In this document: positions 34,064-43,536 of the stretch, one piece after another
Numbering within the stretch: the first letter of the stretch is position 1
Layout: each line of letters begins with the position of its first letter
NCBI GenBank assembly: GCA_024234675.1
Contig: JACKNU010000004.1
Span: forward strand, 106,410-170,409
Reading direction: 5' to 3'
DNA length: 64,000 nucleotides
Source: Pseudomonadales bacterium
GTDB taxonomy: Bacteria; Pseudomonadota; Gammaproteobacteria; Pseudomonadales; Halieaceae
Program-made: the position numbers and the translations under genes
The notes under the pieces: generated by a model
What the model was told of the DNA's origin: nothing
Seen by the model: only the letters and a program-made list of their open reading frames with translations
The model's database searches: none

Positions 34064-34522
34064 ATGCCATCAATGAATGACATTTTGACCCCGGCGCGCA
34101 CCGCCTGCCAGGTGCCCGGGGTCAGCAAGAAGCGCCTGTTCGAGACCATTGCCAGAATCATCTGTGACGACCAGCCCTCGCTGGACTACGAGCAGGTGTT
34201 CGCGCAACTGACCGCACGGGAAAAACTTGGCAGCACCGGCCTGGGCCAGGGTATCGCTATCCCCCATTGCCGGGTGGAAGAGTGCCCCCAGCCACTGGGA
34301 ACCCTGCTCACCCTCGAGCAGCCCATCGATTTCGATGCGCCCGACGATCAGCCCGTGGACCTGCTGTTTGCCCTGCTGGTACCCGGCGAGGCAAACCAGC
34401 AGCATCTCGACATCCTGGCCGGCCTGGCCCGCCTGTTTCACCAGCCGGACTTCTGCCGGCAGCTGCGGGCCGCCCAGGATGCAACCTCCCTCTTTAAAGT
34501 CGCCACGCAATACGATATGTGA
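34064..34522 (+). CDS. ptsN: PTS IIA-like nitrogen regulatory protein PtsN
   Basis: A 152-residue EIIA-Ntr. The phosphorylated histidine is H68 in GIAIPHCR; the family stretch PVDLLFALLVPGEANQQHLDILAGLARLF is complete. It receives phosphate from NPr and regulates potassium transport, sigma-54 output and stress responses by protein contact. It lies 14 bases after hpf and nearly overlaps rapZ. Confidence 0.95.
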   Translation: MPSMNDILTPARTACQVPGVSKKRLFETIARIICDDQPSLDYEQVFAQLTAREKLGSTGLGQGIAIPHCRVEECPQPLGTLLTLEQPIDFDAPDDQPVDLLFALLVPGEANQQHLDILAGLARLFHQPDFCRQLRAAQDATSLFKVATQYDM

Positions 34523-34530
34523 GTCGCGCA

Positions 34531-35385
34531 ATGCAACTGGTTATCATCAGCGGTCGTTCCGGATCCGGCAAAAGTACGGCACTGCACCAGTTGGAGGACG
34601 AGGGTTACTACTGCATCGACAATCTCCCGATCGCCCTGCTGCCGGCACTGGTGCAGGAGACCAGTCGGGAGGATTTCAGTCATTTCCGCGGCACGGCGGT
34701 ATGCATAGACGCCCGCAATGCCTGGAATGACCTGGCCAATTTTGGCGATATTCTCAGCCAGCTGCCGGCCAGCGTGAACCACGAAATCCTGTACCTGGAT
34801 GCCCAGGACGCCGCACTGATCAAGCGCTTCAGCGAGACCCGGCGCCGGCACCCGCTGAGCAGCGAGACGACCCCGCTGGCGGAAGCCATAGAGAAGGAAC
34901 GCGCATTGTTGAGCCCTATCGCCAGCGACGCCTCCCTGGTGCTGGACACCACACAGCTGACCATCTACGAGCTGCGCGATGCGATCAAGCAGCGCCTGTT
35001 GAAGAACAGCACCGGCAGCATGTCGCTGCTGTTCCAGTCCTTCGGTTTCAAACGCGGGGTACCGGCCGATGCGGATCTGGTATTCGATGTGCGCATGCTG
35101 CCCAATCCGCACTGGGTCAAGGCGCTGCGCCTGAAAAACGGCCTCGATCGCGAGGTGCAGGACTTCCTCGAGTCACAGGCCCTGGCCGAGGAGCTGTATC
35201 GGGACATCCGCAGCTACCTTGACAACTGGCTGCCGCGCTACAAGGACAGCAATCGCAGCTATATGACGGTGGCGATCGGTTGTACCGGTGGTCAACATCG
35301 GTCAGTATATCTGGCCGATCGACTGTACCGGCACTATCATGACCGCTTTCCGAACATCCATGTAAGACACAGGGAACTGCAATAG
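34531..35385 (+). CDS. rapZ: RNase adapter protein RapZ
   Basis: A 284-residue P-loop protein, the same length as the E. coli one. Walker A GRSGSGKS at 8-15, DNLPIALLPAL, the C-terminal IGCTGGQHRSVYLADRL pocket that senses glucosamine 6-phosphate, and a basic tail. RapZ guides RNase E to the small RNA GlmZ and so sets GlmS levels for wall precursor supply. ATG 34531 matches the family start; GTG 34519, overlapping the ptsN stop, is the longer option. Confidence 0.95.
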   Translation: MQLVIISGRSGSGKSTALHQLEDEGYYCIDNLPIALLPALVQETSREDFSHFRGTAVCIDARNAWNDLANFGDILSQLPASVNHEILYLDAQDAALIKRFSETRRRHPLSSETTPLAEAIEKERALLSPIASDASLVLDTTQLTIYELRDAIKQRLLKNSTGSMSLLFQSFGFKRGVPADADLVFDVRMLPNPHWVKALRLKNGLDREVQDFLESQALAEELYRDIRSYLDNWLPRYKDSNRSYMTVAIGCTGGQHRSVYLADRLYRHYHDRFPNIHVRHRELQ

Positions 35386-35389
35386 TCTC

Positions 35390-35659
35390 GTGATTCAGAC
35401 CCAGGTCACCATCGTCAACAAACTCGGCCTGCACGCCAGGGCGGCCGCCAAGTTTGTGGCTTGCGCCGCGGCCTTCTCCAGCACCATACGGGCGGGCAGG
35501 GACGGCTCACTGGTGGACGGCAAGAGCATCATGTCGGTCATGATGCTGGCGGCGGGCAAAGGCACGGTGCTGGACCTGCACATACAGGGTCGTGATGAAG
35601 AGGCGGCGCTGGAAGCCCTTAAAACCCTGATAGAAAATCGTTTTGACGAACCCGAGTAG
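35390..35659 (+). CDS. npr: HPr-like phosphocarrier NPr
   Basis: An 89-residue HPr-fold protein. H15 in KLGLHARAA is the phospho-acceptor and S46 in LVDGKSIMSVMML the regulatory-serine position. It passes phosphate from EI-Ntr (not in the window) to PtsN two genes upstream. The start is GTG 35390, just after rapZ. Confidence 0.94.
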   Translation: MIQTQVTIVNKLGLHARAAAKFVACAAAFSSTIRAGRDGSLVDGKSIMSVMMLAAGKGTVLDLHIQGRDEEAALEALKTLIENRFDEPE

Positions 35660-35695
35660 CCAGGCACGACACCAGCCAATCCGGAACTAATCACG

Positions 35696-35724
35696 TTGTT
35701 GTAGGCAAGGCTTTCCCGGATAAT
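35696..35724 (+). promoter_or_regulatory. Candidate mgtE promoter
   Basis: TTGTTG (35696-35701), 17-base spacer, GATAAT (35719-35724), 49 bases before the GTG start of mgtE. I see no M-box-like magnesium riboswitch in the 114-base gap. Confidence 0.45.
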
Positions 35725-35773
35725 CTGCAGCACATCGGGCCAGCACCTCGCCCGGCTGCCGCGGGAACGTCTT

Positions 35774-37126
35774 GTGACGCAGATTGAAGCCACATCCCAG
35801 AAAACTTTCGAGAAGCTGAACCGCGCCCTGGACAGCGGCACCTTCGTCGATGTCCGGCGCATGCTCAACGGCCTGGCCCCCGGTGACATCGCCCACCTGC
35901 TGGAATCCTCCACACCCAAATTCCGCCACATTCTGTGGACCCTGCTGGACGCTGAAAACGAGGCCGAGGTTCTCAACGAACTGAGCGACGAGCTGCGGAT
36001 TCAGTTCCTGGGCGACATGGAGGCGACCAAGGTCGCGGAGCTCATGGAAGGCCTGGAGGACGACGACGTCGCGGATATCCTCCAGCAGCTGCCCGACCGG
36101 GTCACCTGGGAAGTCCTCAACTCCATGGACCTGCAGGACCGGGCCCGCCTCGAGCAGGTGATGCTGTACCCGGAGGACACCGCCGGCGGCCTGATGAACA
36201 CGGACACGATCACCATCCGGGCGCCGCTGACGCTGGACGTGGTGCTGCGCTACCTGCGCCGGCACGAGGAAATCCCGGCGATGACCGACAACCTGATCGT
36301 GGTGAACCGCTCGGACCGCTTTATCGGCCTGCTGCCGCTGCGAACCCTGCTGGTGTCGGACCCCACGGCCACCGTGCGACAGAAGATGGTCACGGACGTG
36401 GAGCCCATCCCCGTTTCCCTCCCGGACACCGACGTGGCGCGCCTGTTCGAGCGCAACGACTGGGTTTCGGCCCCGGTGATCGACGAGGACGGGCGCCTGG
36501 TGGGTCGCATCACCATCGACGACGTGGTGGACGTAATCCGCGAGGACGCCGATCACTCCTTCATGTCCATGGCCGGTCTGGACGAGGACGAGGATACCTT
36601 CGCCCCGGTGTTTCGCACCGCGCCGCGCCGCGCCATGTGGCTGGGCATCAACCTGATCACTGCGTTCATCGCCGCGGGCGTCATCAATCTGTTCCAGGGC
36701 ACCATCGAGAAGGTAGTCGCGCTGGCGGTGCTGATGCCCATAGTCGCCTCCATGGGGGGTATTGCCGGCACCCAGACACTGACCGTACTGGTGCGCGGCA
36801 TCGCCCTGGGACAGGTGGGCAGGAACAACCAGGCCTGGTTGATCAATCGCGAGGTGCTGGTGGGCCTGCTCAATGGCGTCCTGTGGGCGCTGGTGGTGGC
36901 CGTGGCGGCATCGCTGTGGTTCGACGACTGGACCATAGGTCTGGTAATCGCCGCGGCCCTGGTGATCAACCTGATCACCGCGGGGTTCACGGGGGCGGTA
37001 TTGCCGCTGCTCATGACCCGCTTCAGGATAGACCCGGCACTGGCCGGGGGCGTGGTGCTGACCACCGTGACCGACGTGGTCGGGTTTCTCTCCTTCCTGG
37101 GCCTGGCGACCCTGTTTTATGCCTGA
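35774..37126 (+). CDS. mgtE: Magnesium transporter MgtE
   Basis: A 450-residue magnesium channel. An N-terminal helical MgtE_N domain (about 20-125), two CBS domains (about 135-255; LYPEDTAGGLMNTD, PVIDEDGRLVGRITIDDVVDVI) form the cytosolic magnesium sensor. Five membrane helices (about 285-450) include the pore segment AVLMPIVASMGGIAGTQTLTVLVRG. Start is GTG 35774. The last 8 bases overlap darP. Confidence 0.94.
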   Translation: MTQIEATSQKTFEKLNRALDSGTFVDVRRMLNGLAPGDIAHLLESSTPKFRHILWTLLDAENEAEVLNELSDELRIQFLGDMEATKVAELMEGLEDDDVADILQQLPDRVTWEVLNSMDLQDRARLEQVMLYPEDTAGGLMNTDTITIRAPLTLDVVLRYLRRHEEIPAMTDNLIVVNRSDRFIGLLPLRTLLVSDPTATVRQKMVTDVEPIPVSLPDTDVARLFERNDWVSAPVIDEDGRLVGRITIDDVVDVIREDADHSFMSMAGLDEDEDTFAPVFRTAPRRAMWLGINLITAFIAAGVINLFQGTIEKVVALAVLMPIVASMGGIAGTQTLTVLVRGIALGQVGRNNQAWLINREVLVGLLNGVLWALVVAVAASLWFDDWTIGLVIAAALVINLITAGFTGAVLPLLMTRFRIDPALAGGVVLTTVTDVVGFLSFLGLATLFYA

Positions 37127-37640
37127 ACCGGATGACATGACAACGCCGGACGACGAGTGGGGCGGTCCCAGCAAAAGCGCCCTGAAGCGGCGCATGCACG
37201 CCCTGCAACAGCTGGGGGAAACCCTGACCGGGCTCAGCGACAAACAGCTGCAACAGCTGCCCATCGACAACGAACGCCTGCTGCAGGTAGTCCGGGAGGC
37301 CCGCGACATCCGCAGCCACAGCGCCAAACGCCGGCACCTGCAACTGATCGGCAAACTGATGCGGGAGGTGGATCCCGAGCCCATCGAGAAGGCCCTGCAG
37401 GCCATGGATCGCGGCCACCGGGAGAGAACCGAGGCGTTCCACGAGCTGGAACTGCTGCGCGACGCCATGCTCGCGGCGGGCCCCCCCGGCGTGGAACTGG
37501 CCGCGGCGCGCTGGCCACAGGCCGACCGCCAGCACCTGCGGCAGCTCATTGTGCAGCACCAGCGAGAGGCGCAGCACGGCAAACCGCCGGCGGCCAGCCG
37601 CAAGCTGTTTCGCTACCTGCGGGAACTGCAGGAACGCTAG
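37119..37640 (+). CDS. darP: Ribosome biogenesis factor DarP/YjgA (DUF615)
   Basis: A 173-residue highly charged helical protein of family DUF615, which assists late 50S subunit assembly. Typical stretches are SKSALKRRMHALQQLGE, LPIDNERLLQVVREARDIRSHSAKRRHLQLIGKLMR and SRKLFRYLREL. It overlaps mgtE by 8 bases and its stop overlaps the convergent yhdP stop by 4 bases. pmbA and tldD, its usual neighbours, are not here. Confidence 0.92.
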   Translation: MPEPDDMTTPDDEWGGPSKSALKRRMHALQQLGETLTGLSDKQLQQLPIDNERLLQVVREARDIRSHSAKRRHLQLIGKLMREVDPEPIEKALQAMDRGHRERTEAFHELELLRDAMLAAGPPGVELAAARWPQADRQHLRQLIVQHQREAQHGKPPAASRKLFRYLRELQER

Positions 37641-40600
37641 GGGCCACCCGCCCGGATGGACGGCGAGGCCGCACCGCCGGGGGCGGAATCGTCGAACACC
37701 CGGTCAAACTTCACCACCGGCTCATCCCAGGAACCCGTGGTGGTATAGACCAGGCTGGTGAGGCGGTTGACCTGGCTCTCGAACAGTTTGCTCAGCACGA
37801 ACACACCGGCGGCCACCGGCAGCCCCGCTGTCAGGGCCGCCACCCAGGGCAGGTTGTTGGCCACGGGCAGGGTGACCACCAACTCCCCGTCCAGGGATTG
37901 TGAGGCCACCTCGCTCACCCCGCTGAACTGGAAGCTGCTGGCGCCGCCCTGAACCGCCATGTCCCGCACCTCTATCGTGCCCTCCTGCAACACCACCTCG
38001 CCCTCGATGGTGTTGAAGGGAATCCCCGACTCGAACATATGCGACAGGCTCAGCTGCTGCACGATCTCGGCCAGGTTGAGGATACTCACCACCCGCAGCG
38101 TGCCGCTGGCGCCGGCGGACACTTCCGGGAAGTGGCCCTCGCGGATATCGACCCGTACGGACCCGCTGGCCGCCTCCAGGGCGAAATCCTGGGGGGCACC
38201 GGGCCACTCCAGCGCCACGTCGAAGCGGCCGCTGTCCGTCTCGATTACATTCTGGTAACCGAATTTTTCCAGGGTCCCGGCCAGGTTCCCGAAGCGCGGG
38301 CTGGCCTCGATGCTGCTGCGACTGTCCGCGCCCTGGCGCCAGCTGAAACGTCCCGGCTCTTCAGGCAGCAGTTGCAACCCCGCCAGCTCGCCGGTAATGG
38401 CTTCGGCATGCAGGTTCGGGCCGTCACTGCGCAGGTCGAACGCGAGCTCGCCCAATAGCTGGTCGTCGCGCTGCAGGCCCTCCACCCTGACCGCCATCGC
38501 CGGAACCTCGAGGATTTCCTCCCTCTCGGAGGGGCCCAACTCCAGGGACCCCAGCCAGTCCAGATCGAGATGACTGATGTGCAGGCTGGGTCGCTCCGCC
38601 GCCACTGCCGGCGACAGCCACTCTCCCCGCAGCCAGTCAGCCTGGATCGAGGCGCGCCCGTGGCCATTCTGCGCCGCCAACTGCATGGCCACCGCGCCCA
38701 GTTGACTGCCGCGCCACTGCAGCTGTTCCACCCGCAAGTCCGGAATCGCCAACCGCAGCGACAGCGGCGCCTGCGGGGCACCCCCAGCCGCGACGGCCTG
38801 CGGATTGAGGTAACTGTCGTAAAAACTGCGCCACTGCTCAACGTCCACCTGCTGCAACTGCCCGCCGAGGCGAAATTCTCCCGGTGCAAGGGCGTCCGGC
38901 TGCTGGCCGAAGGCGATGCTGGCGGCCCGCAGAGCGCCGTCTGGGGACTCCGGCCCGGCCAGGGCCAGGCGGGCGGCGATACCGCCCTCGAGTGCGACCG
39001 CAAGTTCCGAACCCTCCCTGGATATCGACATATCCAGTTGCAGCTGGCGCTGGCCGGCGGCGGCCTTGGCCCAGGGGTCGGGCAGGTCGAGGCTGACACC
39101 TTCCAGGGCGCTGTGCAGGGACAGGCGGAGCGGGCTGTCAGGGGCCACCAGCAGCTGCGCCTCGACTGCCGCCGTCCCGCGACCGAATGCCAGCCAGCCC
39201 TGGCCCAGCCAGCTGCTGAGATCGTCCATGGCGACACTGGAGGACAGGTCGATACAGGTGGCCGGGCCGTCGGCAGAGCCGGCTTCCGCGTCCGCTGCGG
39301 GAACCGGGCACTGGTCGATGGCGGCGCGCAGGGGGCGCCCCCACAACTGGCCGCTCAAGCCGGCGGCGGAAAATCCCGTCGGACTCCGGTAGGCGAGCTC
39401 GCCGCTGATCCCGCGCAATGGCAGCCTGCCAGGCAGGATCTCCAGGTCCACGGCGTCCAGGCGCGCCGTCAGGTCCACCCCGGGCGGATCGGTGCTGTCA
39501 CTGAGGTTCAGCAGCAGGGACAGGTCGGTGTCCAGTTCGCCGGCCACCACCCACTTCGAGAAGGCGCCGCCGGCAGCCGCGCCCAGCGGCGAGTCGTTGA
39601 CCGCCGCCAGGCCGTCCTCGGCCGGACCACTGATATGGCCCCGCACCGCCAGCAGCAGCTGCCCGGCCGGGTCTTGCCAGACCGCCACGCCCAGGTCCCT
39701 GACCCGGGAGTCCAGTAGCCTGGCGGAAGCGGCCCACACGCTGACATTGCTGTCATCTATCAGCACCGTGCCGTCCACGGCGGCCAGCGCCGGCCAGTCG
39801 GGGTGATAATCCAGGGCCGTGTCCTCGATATTGAAGAACAGCTGCACCGTGTGCAGTTGCGCCGCACCGGGCAGCAGGCTGCCGCGCCAGAGAAACCCGC
39901 CCTGGACGATCTCACCCGCGCCAATACTGCGCTCCAGCCAGCCGAGCAGGCCGGCGTCAAGAATGTAGGGAATATACTTGCCCCGGTGCACCGGCCGGGA
40001 ACCCTCCAGGCCCACCAACAGGTCCATTTCCACCCCGTTGGGGTTCTCCACCAGCGGCACCGAGAGACCGAATAGCACCCGCACCGGTCCCTCAGCGGCA
40101 GCGGCCTGCACCAGGCCGCTGGAGAGCCTGACCGCCTTCTCATCCCAGCTGATATGGATGGTGCCGTGAAAATCGTCATAGGCCAGGGGCTGCCGATACA
40201 CGGTGGGGAAATTCAGGCTGAACTGGCGGCTGTCCAGGACCACGAAGCCGCCGCCCGGGGCGAGGGAGAGGTAACCGCCGGCCCCGGCTACCCCGGGCGC
40301 GCCCTGCCAGGGCTGCACCGCCAGCTGGTCGAATTCCGCGCGCAGGATCCAGTCGTCAAGGGGGGTGTTGATGTCGGTGATATCCAGTTGCACCGACGAC
40401 AGCCGGCCTCTGGCGGACAGCGTGCGGATCACCTCGCGCGCCGCCGCGGGCAGGGCCTCGGTATCGCCGGCAAGCGCCGACAGCGGGGCCAGCGGCAGCC
40501 CGGCGGCACGCAGTCGCAAGGTTGCGCCGCGGACGTCCAGCTGCACGCGGGGCACCAGCAACTGCGCCTCGCCCCTGGCAAGTTCCAGGTCCGCTATAGA

Positions 40601-41566
40601 CAGGCCCCAGCGCTGCTGGCGTTGCTGCGCACTGGCGGCGAAGGCCAGCCGATCCAGCGGCAGCGCCCAGCTGCCATCCGCCGCCGCCAGCAGCAGTTCG
40701 TTCAGCTCGAAGCGGGCATCCAGCGATGGCTCGCCGCGCTCCCAGGCCAGCCAGGCCTGCAGGCCCAGCGCCCCGGAGAGCTTCACTGCCGGCAGGTGAT
40801 CCTGCCCCAGCTCCAGCAGGGTGTCGACCTCGGTGGCGCCCACGTCCAGGTACAACTGGCCCGCAAAGGCCGCCGGGTCAAAGGGATTGCCCACCCCCTC
40901 CCCCGCGGCCTGTACCCGCAGGCCCCGCGAGGAGGCCAGCTGGGCCTGCAGCCAGCGGCGACTGCCATCGCGCAGCAGCGCCAGGTCCAGCTCGAACTGG
41001 CGCTGCTCCCCCGAGGGCAGGCTCAGCGCCAGGCGCAGCTTGTCCAGGGACACCTGGTCTACCGTGCGCAGGAACTCCTCGGCCCAGTCCGCCAGGTCCT
41101 GGTCCCCGGCCTCGAAGCCCCTGATACGCAGCTGCCCATCGGGGGTCAACTGGCCGGCCAGGCTCAAACCCCGCAGCTGCAGCAGGCTGGTCTTCAGGGT
41201 CCGGGCCCGCAGGCTGCCGGCCACATCCAGCCCCACCCGTCCGCCCGCCAGTTCCAGCGGATGGTTCGGCGCGGTAGGCAGGGTCAGGCGCAAGTCCTCC
41301 AGCACCAGTACCGGGGTAAAAGAGTGCCACTCGGCGCTGACCCGCCGCGCCTCCACCAGGAAGGGAAGACGGTGATTGAGTTCCTGCAGGATGGCCTGCT
41401 GGTAGTTGCTGGAGAACGAGGCCAGCATCCTGCCGACACTGACGTAGATCGCCAGCAGCACGATAAAGCCGACGATAAAGACCCAGAGCACACTGCTGAG
41501 CTTATGGAAAAGTGATGGTTTCAAAAAATCGTTCCGCGACTGCCAGTCCGCTTCCACCGGCGACAA
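37637..41566 (-). CDS. yhdP: YhdP family AsmA-like envelope protein
   Basis: A 1309-residue protein with one N-terminal membrane helix (SSVLWVFIVGFIVLLAIYVSVG) and a very long periplasmic region of repeated beta-strands ending in an AsmA-like C domain (about 1040-1260, with LNLAEIVQQLSLSHMFESGIPFNTIEGEVVLQEG). E. coli YhdP (1266 aa) is one of three AsmA-like proteins carrying phospholipids to the outer membrane, together with TamB and YdbH. The annotated start is TTG 41566; TTG 41524, nearer the helix, is possible. It is downstream of mreBCD-maf; rng, which usually separates maf and yhdP, is missing. Confidence 0.92.
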   Translation of the reverse strand: MSPVEADWQSRNDFLKPSLFHKLSSVLWVFIVGFIVLLAIYVSVGRMLASFSSNYQQAILQELNHRLPFLVEARRVSAEWHSFTPVLVLEDLRLTLPTAPNHPLELAGGRVGLDVAGSLRARTLKTSLLQLRGLSLAGQLTPDGQLRIRGFEAGDQDLADWAEEFLRTVDQVSLDKLRLALSLPSGEQRQFELDLALLRDGSRRWLQAQLASSRGLRVQAAGEGVGNPFDPAAFAGQLYLDVGATEVDTLLELGQDHLPAVKLSGALGLQAWLAWERGEPSLDARFELNELLLAAADGSWALPLDRLAFAASAQQRQQRWGLSIADLELARGEAQLLVPRVQLDVRGATLRLRAAGLPLAPLSALAGDTEALPAAAREVIRTLSARGRLSSVQLDITDINTPLDDWILRAEFDQLAVQPWQGAPGVAGAGGYLSLAPGGGFVVLDSRQFSLNFPTVYRQPLAYDDFHGTIHISWDEKAVRLSSGLVQAAAAEGPVRVLFGLSVPLVENPNGVEMDLLVGLEGSRPVHRGKYIPYILDAGLLGWLERSIGAGEIVQGGFLWRGSLLPGAAQLHTVQLFFNIEDTALDYHPDWPALAAVDGTVLIDDSNVSVWAASARLLDSRVRDLGVAVWQDPAGQLLLAVRGHISGPAEDGLAAVNDSPLGAAAGGAFSKWVVAGELDTDLSLLLNLSDSTDPPGVDLTARLDAVDLEILPGRLPLRGISGELAYRSPTGFSAAGLSGQLWGRPLRAAIDQCPVPAADAEAGSADGPATCIDLSSSVAMDDLSSWLGQGWLAFGRGTAAVEAQLLVAPDSPLRLSLHSALEGVSLDLPDPWAKAAAGQRQLQLDMSISREGSELAVALEGGIAARLALAGPESPDGALRAASIAFGQQPDALAPGEFRLGGQLQQVDVEQWRSFYDSYLNPQAVAAGGAPQAPLSLRLAIPDLRVEQLQWRGSQLGAVAMQLAAQNGHGRASIQADWLRGEWLSPAVAAERPSLHISHLDLDWLGSLELGPSEREEILEVPAMAVRVEGLQRDDQLLGELAFDLRSDGPNLHAEAITGELAGLQLLPEEPGRFSWRQGADSRSSIEASPRFGNLAGTLEKFGYQNVIETDSGRFDVALEWPGAPQDFALEAASGSVRVDIREGHFPEVSAGASGTLRVVSILNLAEIVQQLSLSHMFESGIPFNTIEGEVVLQEGTIEVRDMAVQGGASSFQFSGVSEVASQSLDGELVVTLPVANNLPWVAALTAGLPVAAGVFVLSKLFESQVNRLTSLVYTTTGSWDEPVVKFDRVFDDSAPGGAASPSIRAGGP

Positions 41567-41612
41567 GCCCGCCTATTATGAAGTTTGTGGGGGCTGAATG
41601 TCGAAACGTTCC

Positions 41613-42212
41613 TCAATCAGGGATGGGATCCAGCCGGGTGGCGATGCCCCGGGCCACCAGCAACTGCCGTGTTTCGCACAGGGGCAGGCCCACCACGTTG
41701 CTGTAGCTGCCCTCTATGCGCCTGACGAAGGCGCCGGCCAGGCCCTGTATGGCGTAGCCGCCGGCCTTGTCCCAGGGTTCATCGGTCGCCAGGTAGGCTT
41801 CACAAAGCTCCCGGGTCAACCGGATGAACTCCACTTTGGTTTCCACCAGTTGCACCCTGCTGTCGTCATCGCCCCACAGGCATACGGCGGTCAGCACGCT
41901 GTGGCTGCGGCCGCTGAGCCGGGCCAGCATCGCCAGGCCGTCGAAGTGGTCCACGGGTTTTCCCAGCACCTCGTCATCCAGGTGCACCGTGGTATCCGCG
42001 GCCAGCACCGGGTGACCGGGATCGCGATAGCGCGCCGCCACCCGCTGTGCTTTCTCCCGGGCCATGCGCTCGACATAGGCGGCGGGGGATTCGCCCGCCT
42101 GCCGGGTTTCGTCTATGTCGGCCGGATCGACGCTGTACCGCACGCCCAACTGGTCGAGCAGTTGCCGTCGCCGGGGCGAGGCGGAGGCCAGTACCAGCTG
42201 CCGCTCGGCCAA
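41613..42212 (-). CDS. maf: Maf/YhdE nucleotide pyrophosphatase
   Basis: A 199-residue Maf protein, a house-cleaning dTTP/UTP pyrophosphatase. LVLASASPRRRQLLDQLGV, the catalytic VLAADTTVHLDDEVLGKP, TAVCLW and the KAGGYAIQGLAGAFVRRIEGSYSNVVGLPL stretch match the YhdE group. The start is taken as TTG 42212, two bases after the mreD stop, with GGTGG upstream; no ATG or GTG lies in frame near the conserved N-terminus. Confidence 0.92.
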   Translation of the reverse strand: MAERQLVLASASPRRRQLLDQLGVRYSVDPADIDETRQAGESPAAYVERMAREKAQRVAARYRDPGHPVLAADTTVHLDDEVLGKPVDHFDGLAMLARLSGRSHSVLTAVCLWGDDDSRVQLVETKVEFIRLTRELCEAYLATDEPWDKAGGYAIQGLAGAFVRRIEGSYSNVVGLPLCETRQLLVARGIATRLDPIPD

Positions 42213-42213
42213 C

Positions 42214-42696
42214 TCAGGCCACCGCGTACTGCCGGCGCAGCTCTCGCAGCAGATGCAGCACCAGGGGCCACAGCAGGGCACTGGACACGGCGGGCAGCAG
42301 GAACAGCAGGGAGGGTGCGCCGATTCCCTGGAGATTCTGTACCCACTGGCAGACCAGCTGGTTGACACCGACCAGCACAAACACGGTGCCGGCCTGCTGC
42401 CACAGGCTGAACACCCGCAGGCGCTGGTACAGGATCAGGCACAGCAGCGCCACGACCACCAGGGCAAAGGCGTTCTGCCCCAGCATGGCGCCCTCCAGGA
42501 TATCCAGCCCCATGCCCAGCAGCAGGGCGGTGAGAATACCGACACGGTGCGGCAGGGCGATAACCCAGTAGATCAGGCACAGCGCCACCCACTCGGGCCG
42601 CACCCACTGCAACCACTGGGGCATGGGCAGCACCGCCAGCACGCCGGCCACAAAAAAACTCAGCAGAATCACCCAGTAGCCCTGCATCTGCTGCAC
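42214..42696 (-). CDS. mreD: Rod shape-determining protein MreD
   Basis: A 160-residue integral membrane protein of about five helices, with WVRPEWVALCLIYWVIALPHRVG and GILTALLLGMGLDILEGAMLGQNAFAL, the MreD signature. It joins MreB and MreC in the elongation complex that works with RodA and PBP2, also encoded in this window. It lies three bases after mreC. Confidence 0.95.
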   Translation of the reverse strand: MQQMQGYWVILLSFFVAGVLAVLPMPQWLQWVRPEWVALCLIYWVIALPHRVGILTALLLGMGLDILEGAMLGQNAFALVVVALLCLILYQRLRVFSLWQQAGTVFVLVGVNQLVCQWVQNLQGIGAPSLLFLLPAVSSALLWPLVLHLLRELRRQYAVA

Positions 42697-42699
42697 AGT

Positions 42700-43536
42700 T
42701 CAGTTGCCCCGCCGGTCCTGGGTGGAAAAGACCAGCAGCACATGACGGCTCCGGTCCAGGGCGGCGCTGGGCCGGGCCACCACCCGTGCGAAAGCCCGTC
42801 CCGGGTCGCGTTCGATTTCCGTCACCACCGCCACCGGATAGCCCTCGGGAAAGCGCCCGCCAAGGCCAGAGGTCACCAGCAGGTCCCCGAGCTCGATATC
42901 GGTGGTGGCGGACACGTGCCGTATTTCCAGCGCACCCAGGGAGCCGGTGCCCTCGGCAATGGCCCGCACCCCGTTGCGATTGACCTGCACCGGTATGGAA
43001 TGGGTGGCGTCGGTAATCAACAGGGCGCGGGAGGAGATGGCGCTGACCTCCACGATCTGCCCCATCAGGCCGTCGGCGTCTATCAGGGGCTGGCCCACGA
43101 ACACGCCGTCCGCCAGGCCCTTGTTGATGACCAACTGGTGGCGCACCGGGTCGGGCGACACGCCAATCAGCTCCGCCACCAGCACATCGTCGCGCAGCAA
43201 CGCCGAGGAGTTCAGCAGGGCCCGCAGGCGCACGTTTTCCGCCTGCAGCGACGCCATCTGCTGGGAGCGGCCCTGCAATATCAGGTTGGCCCGGTGCAGG
43301 CGCTCGTTCTCCTCGGCCAGGGAGAGGGGGGAGTGCAGGTATTTGTCGCTCCAGTCGCGCAGGCGCAGGGGCAGGTCGGCCACCCAGTAGACAGGCGTAC
43401 CCAGTGTGGCGAGCAGGGAGCGGGTGGTTTCCAGGCGGTTGTAGCGCAGATCGGCGGTGATCAGCCCGAGAATTACCAGGATCGCCAGCAACAGGCGCAG
43501 ACCCAGGGAGGACTCTTTGACGAATAGCGGCTTGAT
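42700..43536 (-). CDS. mreC: Rod shape-determining protein MreC (ATC start proposed)
   Basis: A 278-residue MreC: N-terminal membrane helix, a coiled coil (SLAEENERLHRANLILQGRSQ) and the paired beta-barrel domain (ELIGVSPDPVRHQLVINKGLADGVFVGQPLIDADGLMGQIVEV). The conserved N-terminus IKPLFVKESSLGLRLLL is encoded upstream of the first ATG/GTG/TTG-type start in frame, and an in-frame stop lies just before it. The only place to begin it is ATC 43536, with GAGGA six bases upstream. TTG 43491 would remove half of the helix. It is shorter than E. coli MreC (367), mainly at the C-terminus. Confidence 0.88.
   Translation of the reverse strand: MKPLFVKESSLGLRLLLAILVILGLITADLRYNRLETTRSLLATLGTPVYWVADLPLRLRDWSDKYLHSPLSLAEENERLHRANLILQGRSQQMASLQAENVRLRALLNSSALLRDDVLVAELIGVSPDPVRHQLVINKGLADGVFVGQPLIDADGLMGQIVEVSAISSRALLITDATHSIPVQVNRNGVRAIAEGTGSLGALEIRHVSATTDIELGDLLVTSGLGGRFPEGYPVAVVTEIERDPGRAFARVVARPSAALDRSRHVLLVFSTQDRRGN

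Noticed and set aside
35687..37603. 638-codon frame opposite mgtE and darP
   Set aside because: It spans two genes on the other strand and an intergenic gap; product is Arg/His/Gly-rich with no domain.
40154..41515. 453-codon frame opposite yhdP
   Set aside because: Gln/Pro/Arg-rich shadow of the YhdP coding strand.
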